A DNA stretch of 64,000 nucleotides from Durusdinium trenchii (Eukaryota; Sar; Dinophyceae; Suessiales; Symbiodiniaceae), in assembly GCA_963970005.1 (NCBI GenBank), contig CAXAMN010018890.1, positions 1,668,977-1,732,976 on the forward strand, given 5' to 3'. The translations under genes and the position numbers were made by a program. Below, in pieces: positions 1-13,400 of the stretch; positions within the stretch are counted from its first letter, which is position 1; each line of letters begins with the position of its first letter. The notes below the pieces were generated by a model that searched no databases, was not told the origin of the DNA, and saw only the letters and a list, made by a program, of their open reading frames with translations.

Positions 1-954
1 GCGTAGAGTATCTCCACGGCTCCATGGGTATGAAACCGTGAATCGTCGTCTGAGGTTTGTCGGGGGAGGAGGTTTCATACTCTCAGGGAGGGTGGTTACC
101 CACAGTTTTCCACTTGGATCAGTTGCTTCTCCGATCACAGACATAATCGGTTGCCTCTCCGCCAGTGAAAATCTCACGCGCCTCGATGTGATTCGAAACA
201 GAAAGCCTCCCCACCCGGTCCGACCGGGAAGTGTCAGCCAGGGAGACTCAGAAAAACGAGCTGGCTGGCGCCGACGGGGAGACCGAAAAACGACCCAGCA
301 ACGACGTGACCCAGCAACGTCACGGACGTGTGACTTGCTGGACTTGCCGAACGGCATTTGGAGGCCCACAGACGATTTGGAGGCCCTCCCAATCAAGGGT
401 GACTTGACTTCATGTCAGCCTCACAGGTGACCCATGTGCCAGTCCACCTTTTTTCTGTCCGGGACCTTCAGTGTGTTTTTGGAAGTGGGTCAACGAAATC
501 CTCGCATTACAGTATAACTACAAAAAGACACATAAAGAAAAGACAAAACAACAAGACAATAAGATAGAGGTTCCACCACCGTCCCGGACCCCGTGGCCAC
601 CAAAATCTGACGCGCCGTGCTTTCGGAGGTGCGGTCGCTGGGAGTGCTTTCCTGGCGCCCACAGGCCAGGACACTCCATCTCCTGGAGGGGTGGTGGCGA
701 CCATGTTGTTGTTCTTTTTGTTTTGTTTCAGCACATTTGCATTCGCGCAATTTCAGTCGGCTCAAGTGACGGATGAATATACAAATTATATACTTTTGCA
801 GTATGAAGATAGCATCATAGAAAGAATATAGTATATGATGATGTGTGTTTTGAGCATACAGGAAGCAACGCTTCACGATGCAAGGGCAACGGCTACTCAG
901 TTCAAGACATTTGTGGTTGGCATCGACCGGGGTCTCCGGGAGACGAACATGAGG

Positions 955-1380
955 GGAGCCCCTACCTCGTAGCAACCTTGCTCCTATAGTAGTAAGGCCA
1001 GGAGCCCCGTTCGTAGCTTCTTTGCTCCTAGTTGCTATTTGGAAGGTTCCTTTTGCCTCCAAGATGCACTGCGCCAGGAAGCCAAACGAAGGGCGCCAAC
1101 TTGCGCTCCAGGACGGCACAGGCCACTGCGCAACAGGCACAGGCCAGCGAGGGGGGTGGAAGAGATTTATAGTTCATGTGTCTTCTGGATGATGCGAGAC
1201 CACCTACCCACCCACCGAGATTCTTGGGCCTCAGTGCTGGTTCCAATGCTACGAAGATCTTGATGAGTCACACTCACGCCGTGATACGTGAATCATGTGT
1301 GCAGTAGGAGCAAGGACGCTGCGAACGGAACGGGGCTCCTGGCCTTACTACTAGGAACAAGGTTCGCTACTAGGGGCTCC
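955..1380. repeat. Foldback element with about 63-bp inverted arms
   Basis: The arms are 955-1017 and 1318-1380. The reverse complement of the right arm matches the left arm with a few substitutions and small indels, including the shared block AAGGCCAGGAGCCCCGTTC. About 300 bp of unrelated sequence separates them. No coding capacity is visible, so this is best described as a non-autonomous foldback or MITE-like element. Confidence 0.6.
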
Positions 1381-3082
1381 TGGCATCGCTACGAACGGAG
1401 CGATCGGACGCTACTATAGGCTCAACTGTTAGGGCTGATCCTCTGATCGAGTCGCTGATCTGGCGGATAGGCCTCCAGTGCCGCTCCCAGCTATGCTGCT
1501 GCCTCTGTGGTGGCTGCCTCCGCGGGTGTCTTCATGGCACGACGGCCCTTTGGCCAGACCAAATGGCCTTACACACCTGAAAACTAACATGGACACTGAG
1601 AATGGGGACCCAGAGAGACTGTTTTCCTTTACAGACCAGTGGTTTTCAGGGTCCATGTTGGTTTTCCTAGTGGGATCATGGCGCTGGATTTGAGATTTGT
1701 ATGGATTTATGGCGTTTTCGGGTTCTCAAAGTGGCCGTGAATCTTCGACGCCGGAACACCTGCAACTTGCTGCACGCACTGGACCGGCGCTTCCCCACGC
1801 GCTGGACCGGCGCTTCCTTGGCGATCCCGAGGCCGGGACACTTGAGCCCCACCACCATCACCGCCCTCAAGGCAGGTGTCGGTGTGCGTCGAGGTGTGAG
1901 CCGGGGTGCCCTCGGGGTTTTGGGGTGAGTCGAGTAGCGGTGTCAGCAAAACAAGAACTTTAAGAACTTTATGTCACGGTTCCTAACCAAGAACTTTAAT
2001 TCCTTGCGACTCTAAGGGGCTAAGCAGCATGGACAGTGCACGGTCAAATCCAATAACTGCCAACAAGCCTCATGACTCATGAGATTCCATTTGCATCCCA
2101 CATTTGGAAAGCTTCTTCTGATTCAGTCGTGGTACTGTATCGTTTTGTGCAACACTTTGGTCACTCAATATTCGTAATTTTCTTGGATCCTTTCAGCACC
2201 CCAACGTAGCGTGGCTGTGATATTGCCGCCATGCCTCCACAAGCTAAACATTTTGTCGGAGCAAAGACCACAAGATAAAGCATGGTGGGGTGCTAAGCAT
2301 GGAGAAATCATCAGAGCGGTCGCTTTTGAGATTAGCCCCTTTCTTGTGCTAGGCGCATGCATGAGTTCCGACACGAGATGTTCCAACCATTGGGAGTGGG
2401 GTTTGGGCGTACGTACTTTTGGGGTTCGAGAGAAGCATGTTGGATAGCACGTGGGAACTCGCCAAAGCTGCCTCAGCAAATCACTAGAATCCCCTATGAC
2501 TGGTGGTCCATCTAGCAGGGCAATGGTTTGGGTCAGCATTCCCAAGCTGCGAATCATCTGCCAGGCCTTCGAGCAGGAGTGCGTGGGTGCGTGGGTAGAG
2601 CTGGAGCTGATGGATGTTGTTGAACATGTCGAGCCCCAAAATACCAAATGATTGGACAGTCGTGACAACGGTGCTGATATATATATATATATACATATTA
2701 TGTATAAAAAATATTAATGTAATATAATAGTATAAATGGTCGTGACTAAAGCTCTATCCTTGGGAATCCAATGTTCTACACATTAAGTCTTATCATGCCT
2801 TAACCATCCGAGAGGCATTTGTCATCAACATGAAGCAGCATATCCTTTGGGCACTCGCAAGATCAATGGGAAAGATGCCAGATGTACCACTTTTGGAAAG
2901 CTCGACATCGGAATCATCAACCTTCAACGGGTGGCTATGGACAGGGGTTCGCACGGAATGGAACTGTCTAATAAAGGAGACCGGAACCCACTGGGCTTCC
3001 TGGGCTTCTTGGCTTGAAATACGGCTTTGTATGGCTTTGTACTTTCATGCATTTCATTGTCAGGACCCCAAACTGCAGTAAT

Positions 3083-3143
3083 TACCCAGACGCTCATGTA
3101 TGCCATATTTGGTAAATATGGCATACATAGAGCGTCTGGGGTA
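3083..3143. repeat. Near-perfect hairpin
   Basis: Left arm 3083-3110 and right arm 3114-3143 are inverted copies that differ only by two single-base indels, with a 3-nt loop. The arm core reads ATGTATGCCATATTT. It lies about 100 bp upstream of the first recognisable LHC exon. It could be a small foldback element or a structured transcript segment. Confidence 0.6.
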
Positions 3144-3247
3144 TGTTTTAGTCATTTTGAGTCTATCCAATTGACACGAAGTCCTCAGCCTTCGGCCTCT
3201 TGCCTTCCGTCCAACACCCGGTTTCACACGCTCGGTTTCACCGCGAG

Positions 3248-6200
3248 GAGCTGGGCGTGCAGCCTCCTGTGGGCTACTGGGACCCTGCTGGCTTGGCCAG
3301 GGATGGTGACGTGGAGGCGGTGTCAACTGGGGCGACGGAGCTGAGTCACTTGATTTGTGGCCTGTGGTGGTGGGCAGTTACAGCCATGCACTGGTTTGCG
3401 TCGCAGCAACCACATATCGGGACCTGGGCTTTACGTCCCCAAGCTGCCCGTGGCAGCACAGAACTGGAGTTGTCCATGCAAAGTCTTAAATGAATACGGC
3501 CAAGTGCAAGATGCAGCTGAACAAACGATAAAAACACGGCCAAAAACAATTGCCAGCAAAAGACATGGACACAACATGACACAACCTTTGCCTGCCGGTG
3601 TCTAGCTTTTGAACACATCCCTGCTACAGTAAAATACAACAAGAAACAACAATCTGTCACCACAAAGGAACAAACAGAACATCATTACAAATAACATAAT
3701 TTAGTTGTTTCAAGTCGGTGGCTGGTAGATTCTCTTCGATTTTTACTCAGCAACTGACTCCCACCCATTTCTAAAGACATCTTTTCCTTCAAGATTCAAG
3801 ATCTCGATCCGATTCTTCGTTTCTGTCTCCACCGACCCAGCCCGTCACTCCACGTTCTCCCCCACTCGAGCGGAGCGCCTCGCCTCGCGCGTTCTCCACT
3901 CGTTCGCCTCACTCGGCGGCGAGGCCTTCCAGCGCCGCCGCTCCGTGGAGCTGAAGCACGGAAGGAGCCGACGAACGTCGTCGTCCGAACGTCGTCGTGG
4001 TCGAAGAGGCGACCGGCCGTGCCCGGGGGCGACGGTCGACCGGGCGCTGTGGGGGGGGGAGAGGTCTGTAGCGATGCCTTTTGCTGCTAGTAGCGACCAT
4101 AGTCCGAACCAATTCCAGGATTGCTATGCTGGCGACCATGGGCGACTTGGTCCGAACGCGACCGGAGCGAAGACAGGGATCGCTGGGAGGTGAGTTGACT
4201 GTGAGTCGACTAGACACAGCAGGATGTGTTCACATGACATAACTAGACACGGCTACAGTCGACGCTTGAAGCTAGAGTCAATCCATGAGGGAATTTTGCT
4301 TGAACTCCCTTCTCACGCAACTGCCGGGCGAAATCCAGGCATCCCACTGGGTAGAGGAATCTGGTCGGACCAGTATGTATACCTGTATTAATGGCAATGG
4401 CCCCAATGGCCCGAGGCCTATTCAAAAGAAACCATGCAATGCCTTTGTTGGTGGTTGAATGCCGTTCTTGGAGACCATAGTGGAGCCAGCAGAGACTTGC
4501 GAAGACATAGCTTGAGCATGCTTAAGCTAACATCGCTTACAACATGTTCAATCCAAGAACCTTGCTTGCTTGCTGGCTGGCTTGCTTGCTTGCTGGCTGG
4601 CTGGCTTGCTTGCTGCTGATGATGAGTCACCACTGGCACATCTGCAAAAGAGCATTTGACTTCATGACGGAATCTCGAGGCTACATCACCCCCGAAATCG
4701 CGGGCAAGTTCCCGGGCTACCTGAGCCCCAGCGCCGGACTGAAGTTCGCCGACGTGCCCAACGGCCTGGCTGCCATCTCCAAGGCCGTTTGAGGGATCCT
4801 GCCCTGCCCAGGGGAGCCAACAGTTGGATCAGGGACCCAACAGTTGGATCAGTTGGACTTCTTAGAGCCTTACGGAGCCTGTTTCGGTACTCCAAATGTC
4901 ACTGGACCACTGACTTCAGGTGGTCTCAGACCTTTCACGCATCCCATTCCTTGGTCAGATCGCGGCATCCCCTTTCCCGTATCCGAGTCTCATGCCTTGT
5001 CGCGGCGAGCTGCTTACCGTTCAGGTGCCTGCGGGTGGCTGGACTCAGATTTTGCTCTACATGGGCTGGTGCGAGGTGAGCCGTGGCCCAGGCTCCGACA
5101 TTGCCAGCGGACGCCCAGGCCGGGTGGGTGGGTATTGTTCTTCGGATGTTTTCTTTGGAGGTTCGGAGCAGCAAGCCCTGAGCTGGACTGAAACCGCTGC
5201 AGACCATACTGCCACTGGTGGGTGAGGTGATTTTGCATGGCTCGTTGCTGGGTCTTCTTGTACGTATGACCCACCCTGACATGCACCCTCCCAAAAGAGA
5301 TGGAAAGCCCATCGACCACCATGTGGGGGGTGTTCGCTTCATATGTGCATTCTAAGGGTCTGGAGTCTGGAAATGTCTGGAATACCGGAATACCAGTAAA
5401 CATGGGAGAAGTCGCCCTTTGGCATACTCCATCGTATGCTACTGCTATACTTGTACATTCTACGCCTTTGTAGTTGGGTGTTTCGTATCTCCAGACTCCC
5501 CAAGCGCGCATGGCGCAGGCGACTTTGGATGGTATGTCTTGTGCCTCGACTGATCCGGGAGGGAGAGGGCCTGCAGGGTGTGGGTTGCACATCCGAAAGC
5601 AACGCTGCACGGGTTGTTTTGAGTTGTGCACGCCAGCCGATACAAGGGTTGTATGGTTGGTCACGTATGGCTGCCATTGCTCAACACAAGTTTTTGTTTT
5701 TTCTTAGTATAAGTTTAGTTATGTTTTTTCTTTGGCCGGTTTGGGGTGTGATGGCCTGGGGCCGGGGGTGGGGCCACGGTCTGGGGTAGATGGTATGCAC
5801 GTAAATCACATTGAAAGGGATCATATACAGAAGACCGTATATCGCATACCGCATACCTATATCATGGTAGATGGATGTAAATGGAAAGAAATCCAAAGGT
5901 TGCAAGCAAGGTATGGATGTCCTGGCAGTATGGTATGTATTTGCCTATGTGTTAATGGATGGATGTAAATCGGTCGCCCAAATAATCTTCACCATTTCTC
6001 ATTCGTCCATCCCACTGCGGCACTGCGCTGAATCGCGCATGGTCCTCAGCGTGCCAGAGATGTTGTGTTTCATGGGTGGAGGTCAAAGGCAGGGCATCAA
6101 GTGATGCTAAGGTGAGATGGTCATCTAAAAATCTCAGTTGGTGCCGGGCCGGCTAACAATAAGAAACACATCGTTACTAGATTTACACCTTTTGCATTGG

Positions 6201-7428
6201 TCTTAAAGTAATGAGATGGTCATTGAGATGGTACTTTGACTCCAAACTCCAGTTTCTGTAAACTCCCCACGGCCGACCGGCCAAGCTACGTGGAGACTGG
6301 CACCATGACAGTCCGGCCCAGGAGCTCCCCTGACCCTGAGACCAAGAAGAAAAAGCTTTCGGCGGAGCTGGCCAACGGCCGTTTGGCCATGTTGCTTGGA
6401 AGGAAACACTCTCGAATTTTTGGTGTTGGATGGTCAGAGATGTTTCAAGAATTCTGACCAGGTCTTTGTTGATGCTTTTCCCACTTAATGCGCTTAATGT
6501 TTGGTCTCAGTTTCTTGAGGGGATCCAAGTATGTTGATGGCAAAGCGGTGCCAAAGAAGTAGCTTAGAAGTTAGAAGTTTAAGAGTTGGACATGTTTGCA
6601 GTTCTTCTTTCACACTCTCCCCCATCCCTGCAAATCTGAAGGAGCACCCTTAAATCTCCTTCTTCACCTTTTCGTCCCGTCCCGTCTCGTCCTGTGCGTC
6701 CGACCGGTCGGACCGGTCGGACCGGACTCGGCGGCGGCCGGGACGAGCCGGCCGTCGCTCAGGATGGCCATCATCGGCATGTTCTACCAAGATGGCCTCA
6801 CAGGCGGGGCTTCGCAGGTTCACCTGGGATGTAGCCAAGCCTGATCTCACCTGGGTGGGTGGAGGCGAATGGAGGAACAAGCCGAGCGTGGATGTAGGAT
6901 GATGTAAGATGATCTAAGAGGCATGTGGAGACGAAGGAGGGAGATTGCTCACCTTGCATCCTGAAAGCCACCATAGATGCTCAGAACCTGCTCCGCCCAC
7001 ACCAAGGGTTGATGATTGCAGTTCCAGCGAACTCTTTGGGATCGACTGCTACGGTGACCTGCTAGGTCACACCAGGTCTCGCCCGGTGTCGTCGCGAACT
7101 CATCAAGGGAAGAACACCTCACTGGCATAGGGCGGTCATCTCTGTCACTGACTTGAAACTCTATGACATGTGTTTTGGAGGTCAACCCCTGGTGAATGAC
7201 CAGCACGCAAGAAAAAGCCACCCCTGTGAAATGCTATTGATACGCATCATGACACATGGTGTTCGGGATGAGGATGAAGCATGATGAAGCCCCTACACTG
7301 CATCCTTTGAACCGTCCACCTCGTTTGTCGGTGAAGCTGTGTGTCGGTTCGCCTCGTCGCAGGCTCCGCCTGGGGTGACTGGTCCAACTTCACCGACAGC
7401 CCATTGAGGGCCTTTGAGAACGAGACAG
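3248..7428 (+). CDS. LHC polyprotein unit 1 (incomplete)
   Basis: Exons: 3248-3316 (PVGYWDPAGLARDGDVE), 3924-3964 (helix 1, VELKHGR), 4119-4141 (23-nt microexon, IAMLATMG), 4680-4783 (YITPE through LAAISK), 5025-5075 (helix 2, GGWTQILLYMGW), 6322-6390 (helix 3, KLSAELANGRLA), 6763-6803 (MAIIGMFYQDGLT), 7363-7428 (AWGDWSNFTDSPLRAFE). Donors in order are GC, GA, GC, GC, GT, GT, GC, GC. The 5075 end is in phase 0, but the 6322 start needs two bases from an earlier exon, so at least one exon (the loop between helices 2 and 3) is missing from this reading. The acceptor of the first exon is ambiguous between 3248 and 3261. No preceding LHC exon was found upstream, so this may be the first unit of the mature polyprotein. 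Confidence 0.8.
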
Positions 7429-10400
7429 GCGCCCAGCTGGGAACCACTTCCGCGGCGGATGGGGTGGGGGAAGTTTCCTGGGGGGATCTAGAGTCACCGA
7501 GACCCATGTTTTGGACACATCGTTTGGACGCATGTTTCGTTCTAAGTGCTTGTCCGTCGCAAAAGAAAAGCTTGCCAAAAAACCATGGACATCCAAAGCC
7601 TTGGAAGCATTTTCTTTTTTTTTGTAGGTGAGCTTCATACCTCAGGCGTGCAGCCTCCTGTGGGCTACTGGGACCCCTTGGGCTTGGCCGTCAGCGGAAG
7701 CTTGGCCTGAGGGGGTCGAGGCACTCCCGAAGAGCAGGAAGAATACGTTTTTCCTCCAGATACAGGGGTGTTCTTTTTGTCACTTCCATCGTGGGTTCTT
7801 CTAGTTTTTGTTGGCTTCTCTCCAAGGGTTTCAGGTCAAAGACATCACTGACTCATCCATAGGTGTCGAAAGATACCCGGAAAGCACCAAAAATGTCCGG
7901 TAGTGTTCGAGTTTTTAGAGCCAAGCGTACAGGGAAGGGACAGCGCACCCATCCATGGTTGAATTTAGTACCTGGATCCAACAGGTGTCACTCCTGGATA
8001 CTCCTGGTATCTCCGGGTGACAGGTGCTACTCCTGGGGTCCCGAAACAGCCTGTTGGAGGCTTGGTCGTTTTTGGGCTTTTTTATCCCCCCGCCAAATCG
8101 GAGCCTCCAATCCAACCCAAGCGGCCGAGGAAACCAGTCGGACTACAAGCGACGACGCGAAGTCGAGCTGAAGCACGGCCGTGTGGCCATGTAGCCCGGC
8201 TTCCGTCCGTGTGGCCGTTGACAGAGAGGGAGGGGACTGGAGAGGGAGGGGACTGGAGATGAGTGGAGTTTCTTTCCTTCGGGACCACCGTTGTCAGCAG
8301 ATTTTTTCTGAAAAAAGGATCCGTTCTTTTGTTCATGGGCAGGCGGAATGTTTACTCGCAGTGGAGCAGTAAAGCTGGTGCGAGTTGAGGCGGGAAGCTA
8401 GACGCCTTGTTTTAATCTTTTGGATCTGATTCATAGGAATAATTACCAAGCAAACGTAGAGGTAAGATGCCAGTCATCTAACCTTGGTTCCCCCATCTCA
8501 CCGTATAAAAGGCAAAGGCAAATCAGTAACACAAAGGAACGGATGTCAAGTAGCTGATTGTTTGTTCTTGTTCCGTTACATCAAGTATATAGACCCCCAA
8601 ATGCATAGAAAAGCAGACAAATCACCACTAGAAAAGCAATTCCTCACTAATTCCTCACTGACCATGTGTTGGGGACCACTAGAGCCTTGTCTCTTTCTGA
8701 TTGGCGCCCCGTTGAGATGGCCAGTGCACCCGGTGCGGTCTACCGTAGCTTCTTTCTGCTGATCTCCCAAAAAAGGAACACCGCCAGAACGGGTGGGACG
8801 TCTTCTTTGAAGACCTCATGGTTTGGAAGTCCTGGCTGGTTTGGATTAGATGTTGCTTTTGGATATGTCTTTTCAGGGAAAGCGCCAGTGAAAGAAGGAG
8901 AAAACTGGAACGTCCAAACGCTCCACGAAACGGACGCAACGCCACCAACGACCGAAGCGGAACTCGCCCGAAATCGATGATTCGTCGCCACCATCTCAGG
9001 TTCGCCACCATCGGCTACATCTTGCCAGAGTATTGGCGCTTCCCAGGATATCTGTCCAAGTTCCTGGACCCTTAGCACAGATAGGCCCATAAGCCACGCA
9101 CGCACCGCTTCGACGGAGACAAACGGCGCACGACGCGGGGCCCGGCTGAAAACGGCAGCGGCCGTTTTGGTGAGACCTGAGAGCTGGGTCGTTTGAGGAA
9201 GAAGAAAGATGTGAACCGACATACGCACAATTCCACACATTCCTGATTCATTGGGCATCTCCGGCATCTGCTTAGTAACGGTGTTTTTTTTTGTATGTAT
9301 CCACGACCATCCTACACTTTGTAGTTGGGCGCGCCAACAGAATGATGGTCCAGATAATATGTGTTGCGATCGACCTCAGGTTAAGCTCCTTCCGAGCATA
9401 GCTCCCTGCATCACCCTGCCCCATGGCCCGTCGTTCCGATCCACCTGACCTGAGACCTGCCTTCTCCCAATGGCCTTGGCTTCTTCCCAAGGACATCAAG
9501 TTCTCCGATGTGCCCAATGGCCTTGCAGCCTTCTCCAAGGTTCCGGCGCTCGGATGGCCGCTGGGGCTGCAGCTCTTGTTCGAATCTGCAGGGCAGCTAA
9601 CAACATGTGTATAATTGTGTATATGTATGTATCAATATCTATAGCTATAGCCAACAGTTTGCGGATATAAAATAGGATTCCTGCCAGATCTGGAAGACCT
9701 TTTGGCCATCTTCATTGAAGGAGTCGCAACACATGTGGATCCAAAGCGTCGCAGCAAGGCTGCAAATTGTGGGCTTCGCGGGCATTGTGGAGCTCAACGT
9801 CGCTCTGGTATGCACAGGAGGGGACCAAGGAGAAGGTGCAAGCTGCGAAGGTTTAAGCCATTAAGGGCGGTTTTTGTGTGTCTTACAATAGAATACAATC
9901 CCTAGGGCTCCAAGTACCTCCTCAGAAGGTATTTGGACCTTCTAAACCCACAAAGACCTTCTCAGAAGGTCTCTGGAGCCCTGGGGAATCGATCATATAA
10001 CATCTATGTGGAGCTGGAGCCCTAGCTACCATTCTGGATATGACCATACGATGCTGGAGCCCTGGATAGATGGATAGATGTTTCCATGGATGTTCAGGCA
10101 AATGGGCGACTCATAAGACACATAAGACTCAGTTCAGACCGGAGTTCATACAGACCAGCATACTCATACTCATGTCATACAGACACATAAGACTCATACT
10201 CATGTTAGGAACACGTTCCATCCATAGGGACTCGCAGACCTCTTCAGTTCAGACCCCGAACGGCCGACCTGATCGGACCGGTCAGACGCGCGCCAGTGGG
10301 AGTACGGTGACCGTTGTCACGAGCAGCTGAGAAAGAACGATGCTAGCGAACGAAGGAGTAGGGCACACTGACGTGACGATTTGGAACATAGATGAACGTG

Positions 10401-13400
10401 GAGGATCTATAGATTCTCTCTCTCTCTATATATATATAGGTTGTCTCTCTTTTTTTAAAAGTCCTTTTTGATCGTTGATGAGCTCTTGCGGAGGGGGATA
10501 GGCTGGCACAGATGACTTGTCCTTCAACAGTCCCACGCGAACCTTATTGCTTTTCAATGACCACATGTCCATCCCACCTGACCTCCTAGATCTAGATCTG
10601 ACCTTCCTATAGACATCCTGACAGGCCTGACATCAATGCCTTTCTCAGTTCCCAGCCTGAAACGAGGTCTACAATGAGCAAGTGAACGATGAGCCTGGAA
10701 ACTATGGCTCTGGCTTTTTGGGCCTCAGGCGTGTGACGCGCGACGCGACGCAGCGAGTGACGCTAGCGCCGCAGACTCCTCGTCCCAGCGTCCGACTGGA
10801 AGTGGGACATGCGATGCAATGCCCAGTGAGCCGAGGGCGTTGATCAGATTCATTGATGGATGAACCCCTTGGTTGGTAGAGGAAAGGAGTCTTCCTTTCG
10901 GGGCCATGCCATCCACTTCCATGATTGTTGGAGATTGTTGGAGGATGTTGGTTTGTATTTGGGAGTACGATCCTGTTGGGGTGTCCACACCGCAAGCCTG
11001 TGCAGGGCCTTGGATGCTCCAGGCTTAAGTTCAACAATGACATCAGTAGCCTCACTCCAAGCAGAACCCCCTCAAACAAACTCCCAACATCTTTGGACCC
11101 CCAAGAAGACCTGCATGGTGGACCATTGTGGTGGGTCTTTTTCCGCACGTTTTTTTGGAGCGGAGGTCTGTGGGTGTCATGAACTCCGCGATCTCTGATC
11201 CAGAGATCAGGAAGAAGACGCTCGGAGGTCGGAGGTCCGTGCCAGCGAGAAATGCCTTGGGTCATGGGGTGTTTTCGTCCATTGGGTATTGTGACGGAAG
11301 ACAATTCCCCAATCCGGCATACTTTCCCTAAAGGCAATATTGCGGAGTATATAGTATATGCTGCTCTCACAACAGTCAACAACAACTGTTTTGTATAGAC
11401 TTCTGCGTTTCCAGCACTCTGCAAATGAGCAATTCCCAGCCGCTAAGAGCCCGGTTGACAATCTATCCCAAAGCTGGCCTTTGTACCTGCAAGACCAGTT
11501 GCATGTTTACACTTTGTGGAAGGAACCCAAAGGAACCCGAAGGAACCTGAAGGAACCCACGGCACCTTCCACCTCCGCCGGACCGCCGGTCGCACCGGAC
11601 GGGACTGGCCGAGGAAGTTGAACGCCGAGCTGGCCAACGGCCGTCTGGCCATGATGGTCGCTTGGGCGTGGAGGGTGAGGGGGTGTTACTCGGGGGCCAG
11701 GACTGGGGCGGTTTGAGGGAAGCGGATGGACTTGTTGTAGAGAAGGGACTGGTTTTTAGGGTGGTGGGACTTGTTTTTAGGGAATCGACTTCACTGTAGA
11801 AATAAGGCCTGGCCTTCTCAGCTTTTCTGGGTTTCAAGCAGGTTGCTGCTCTTGGCGAGGCTGGGGTTTGCTTGGGGAAGAAGGCCAGGGTCAGAATGGG
11901 CACTGGTGCCCGGATGGATGATGGACTCTTTGCCACCCAGAGCGATGGGTTGAAGCTATTGCGCGGCTGGTTCCCTGTGAAGAGGATCACTCTGATCACT
12001 CTGTGCCCCAACTATCAGACTCTGATGGGGTGTTTGCTTGCTTGCGAAGGTTTTTTCGATGTTCAGCAACCAATTTAGGGCCTGGGCATGCCTGGGCCTT
12101 GACATGGATTCAGGTTCTTTTTTTACACCTTCAGGATTCAGATGGATTCAGGCTCTTATTCCACCAAGCCACGTCCCTGTCTTTGGGACGTGGTCCACAC
12201 GAGTATGACCTGCTCGGACCGTTCGGTCGGCGTCTGAGCGAAACGCGTCCTCAGGCGATTATTGGCATGTTCTTCCAGGTGGGAATCGATGTGCTGAATC
12301 GATGTTTTAGCATGTGATTTCCTCCAGTTGCGAGTGGTATTTTGTTGGGATTGGGCCACCAAAGAAATACCAGACTTCAGGAGCACCACAAGGGCTCCAG
12401 CCCGTGGGCCCATGGGCTCATGGACCACTTTAGATCTGAGAAGGTACCCTCTTGTTTCTTGTGTCATAGACAAGGACTCTACAATCACTATGAATTACAT
12501 AATTGCTGTTGTCACGGTACAGTTCCCTCCTGTGTTCATATATCCCAAAGTCAGCCCAAAGTCCCGCAATGGTGGGTCAGAAAAGATCAGACAGCTCTAA
12601 TTCCACCCACCATTCAACCCATCAGACAGCTCTAGCTAATTAGGATTTTGTGTCCCAGACAGCTCCACGTTTGTTTCCCTCCTGCGTGGTATCTGGATTC
12701 ATCCAGCCCACTATACCAGGGCCCCTAAGGGGTGTCCAATTATAGCTCCTCAGAGGTTAAGGTTAAGGGTATCCATTAACCATCCCTTAGGGGGCCCTGG
12801 TACATGGTTGTTTTCTTGACAAAACCTGATGAAAAGACAAAATCCTATCTACTACGTACTCGCTGTGTCTCTTCAGGACAGAGTCTTCTGCTCCACGTAT
12901 CAGGCATGGTTTAAGGTCAATGCGTAGGCACCGCCCTACGCCTAGCAGAAGCTCTGGTTTTCTGCGCGGGGTTTTCGACCATCAGTCCATTTTTACACAG
13001 ACACAAAACACACAAAACACACAAAACACAGTCCGTGAACAAGACTCAATCATGTAACTCAGGCTTCATGCCATGATGTTTGGTGAGAACAAACATCTAT
13101 GCAACACCATCTTCCACGTGAAAACAAACGATTCACCAGCATAGGAACTTCGACACTTCTTTGGTCACAGGGAAGACAGAACCATCTTCCCAGAAACCCA
13201 TGTCATCCACTGGACGTTTTCTCCTCGTCACGTGGAGTGTCCCAGGATGGCTTGACGGGCTCCGCCTGGGGCGACTGGGCGAACTACACCGACAGCCCCC
13301 TGAGGGCCTTCGAGACCGAGCTGGGCGCCGCACGGCCTGAGAGGGTCGCGAACGGCCTGGGTGGGCGAACGGCCTGAGAGTGGGGTTGGAGGGAAGTGGT

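Larger units (their letters stand above)
1..3247. other. Upstream non-coding region, no supported gene
   Basis: I see no conserved protein here. The longest open frames (for example 38-430) are GC-rich and resemble no family I know. The stretch holds a foldback element (955-1380), a TA microsatellite (about 2677-2697) and a near-perfect hairpin (3083-3143). A short frame at 703-831 begins with a hydrophobic, signal-peptide-like stretch, but nothing links it to the downstream light-harvesting gene. The first exon(s) of that gene, which should carry plastid targeting, were not found and may lie upstream of the window. Confidence 0.5.

Noticed and set aside
703-831. Short frame with a signal-peptide-like start upstream of the LHC gene
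   Set aside because: It ends after 42 codons, has no donor that joins to an LHC exon, and a T-rich stretch easily creates such a hydrophobic start.
4544-4792. Open frame with Leu/Ala/Cys/Trp repeats
   Set aside because: The repeats come from a CTTG/CTGG microsatellite in an intron. Only the downstream part (4680-4783) is an LHC exon.
5495-5532. Candidate LHC loop exon (DSPSAHGAGDFGW)
   Set aside because: The conserved-looking frame does not phase with the donor at 5075, and no acceptor gives that frame.
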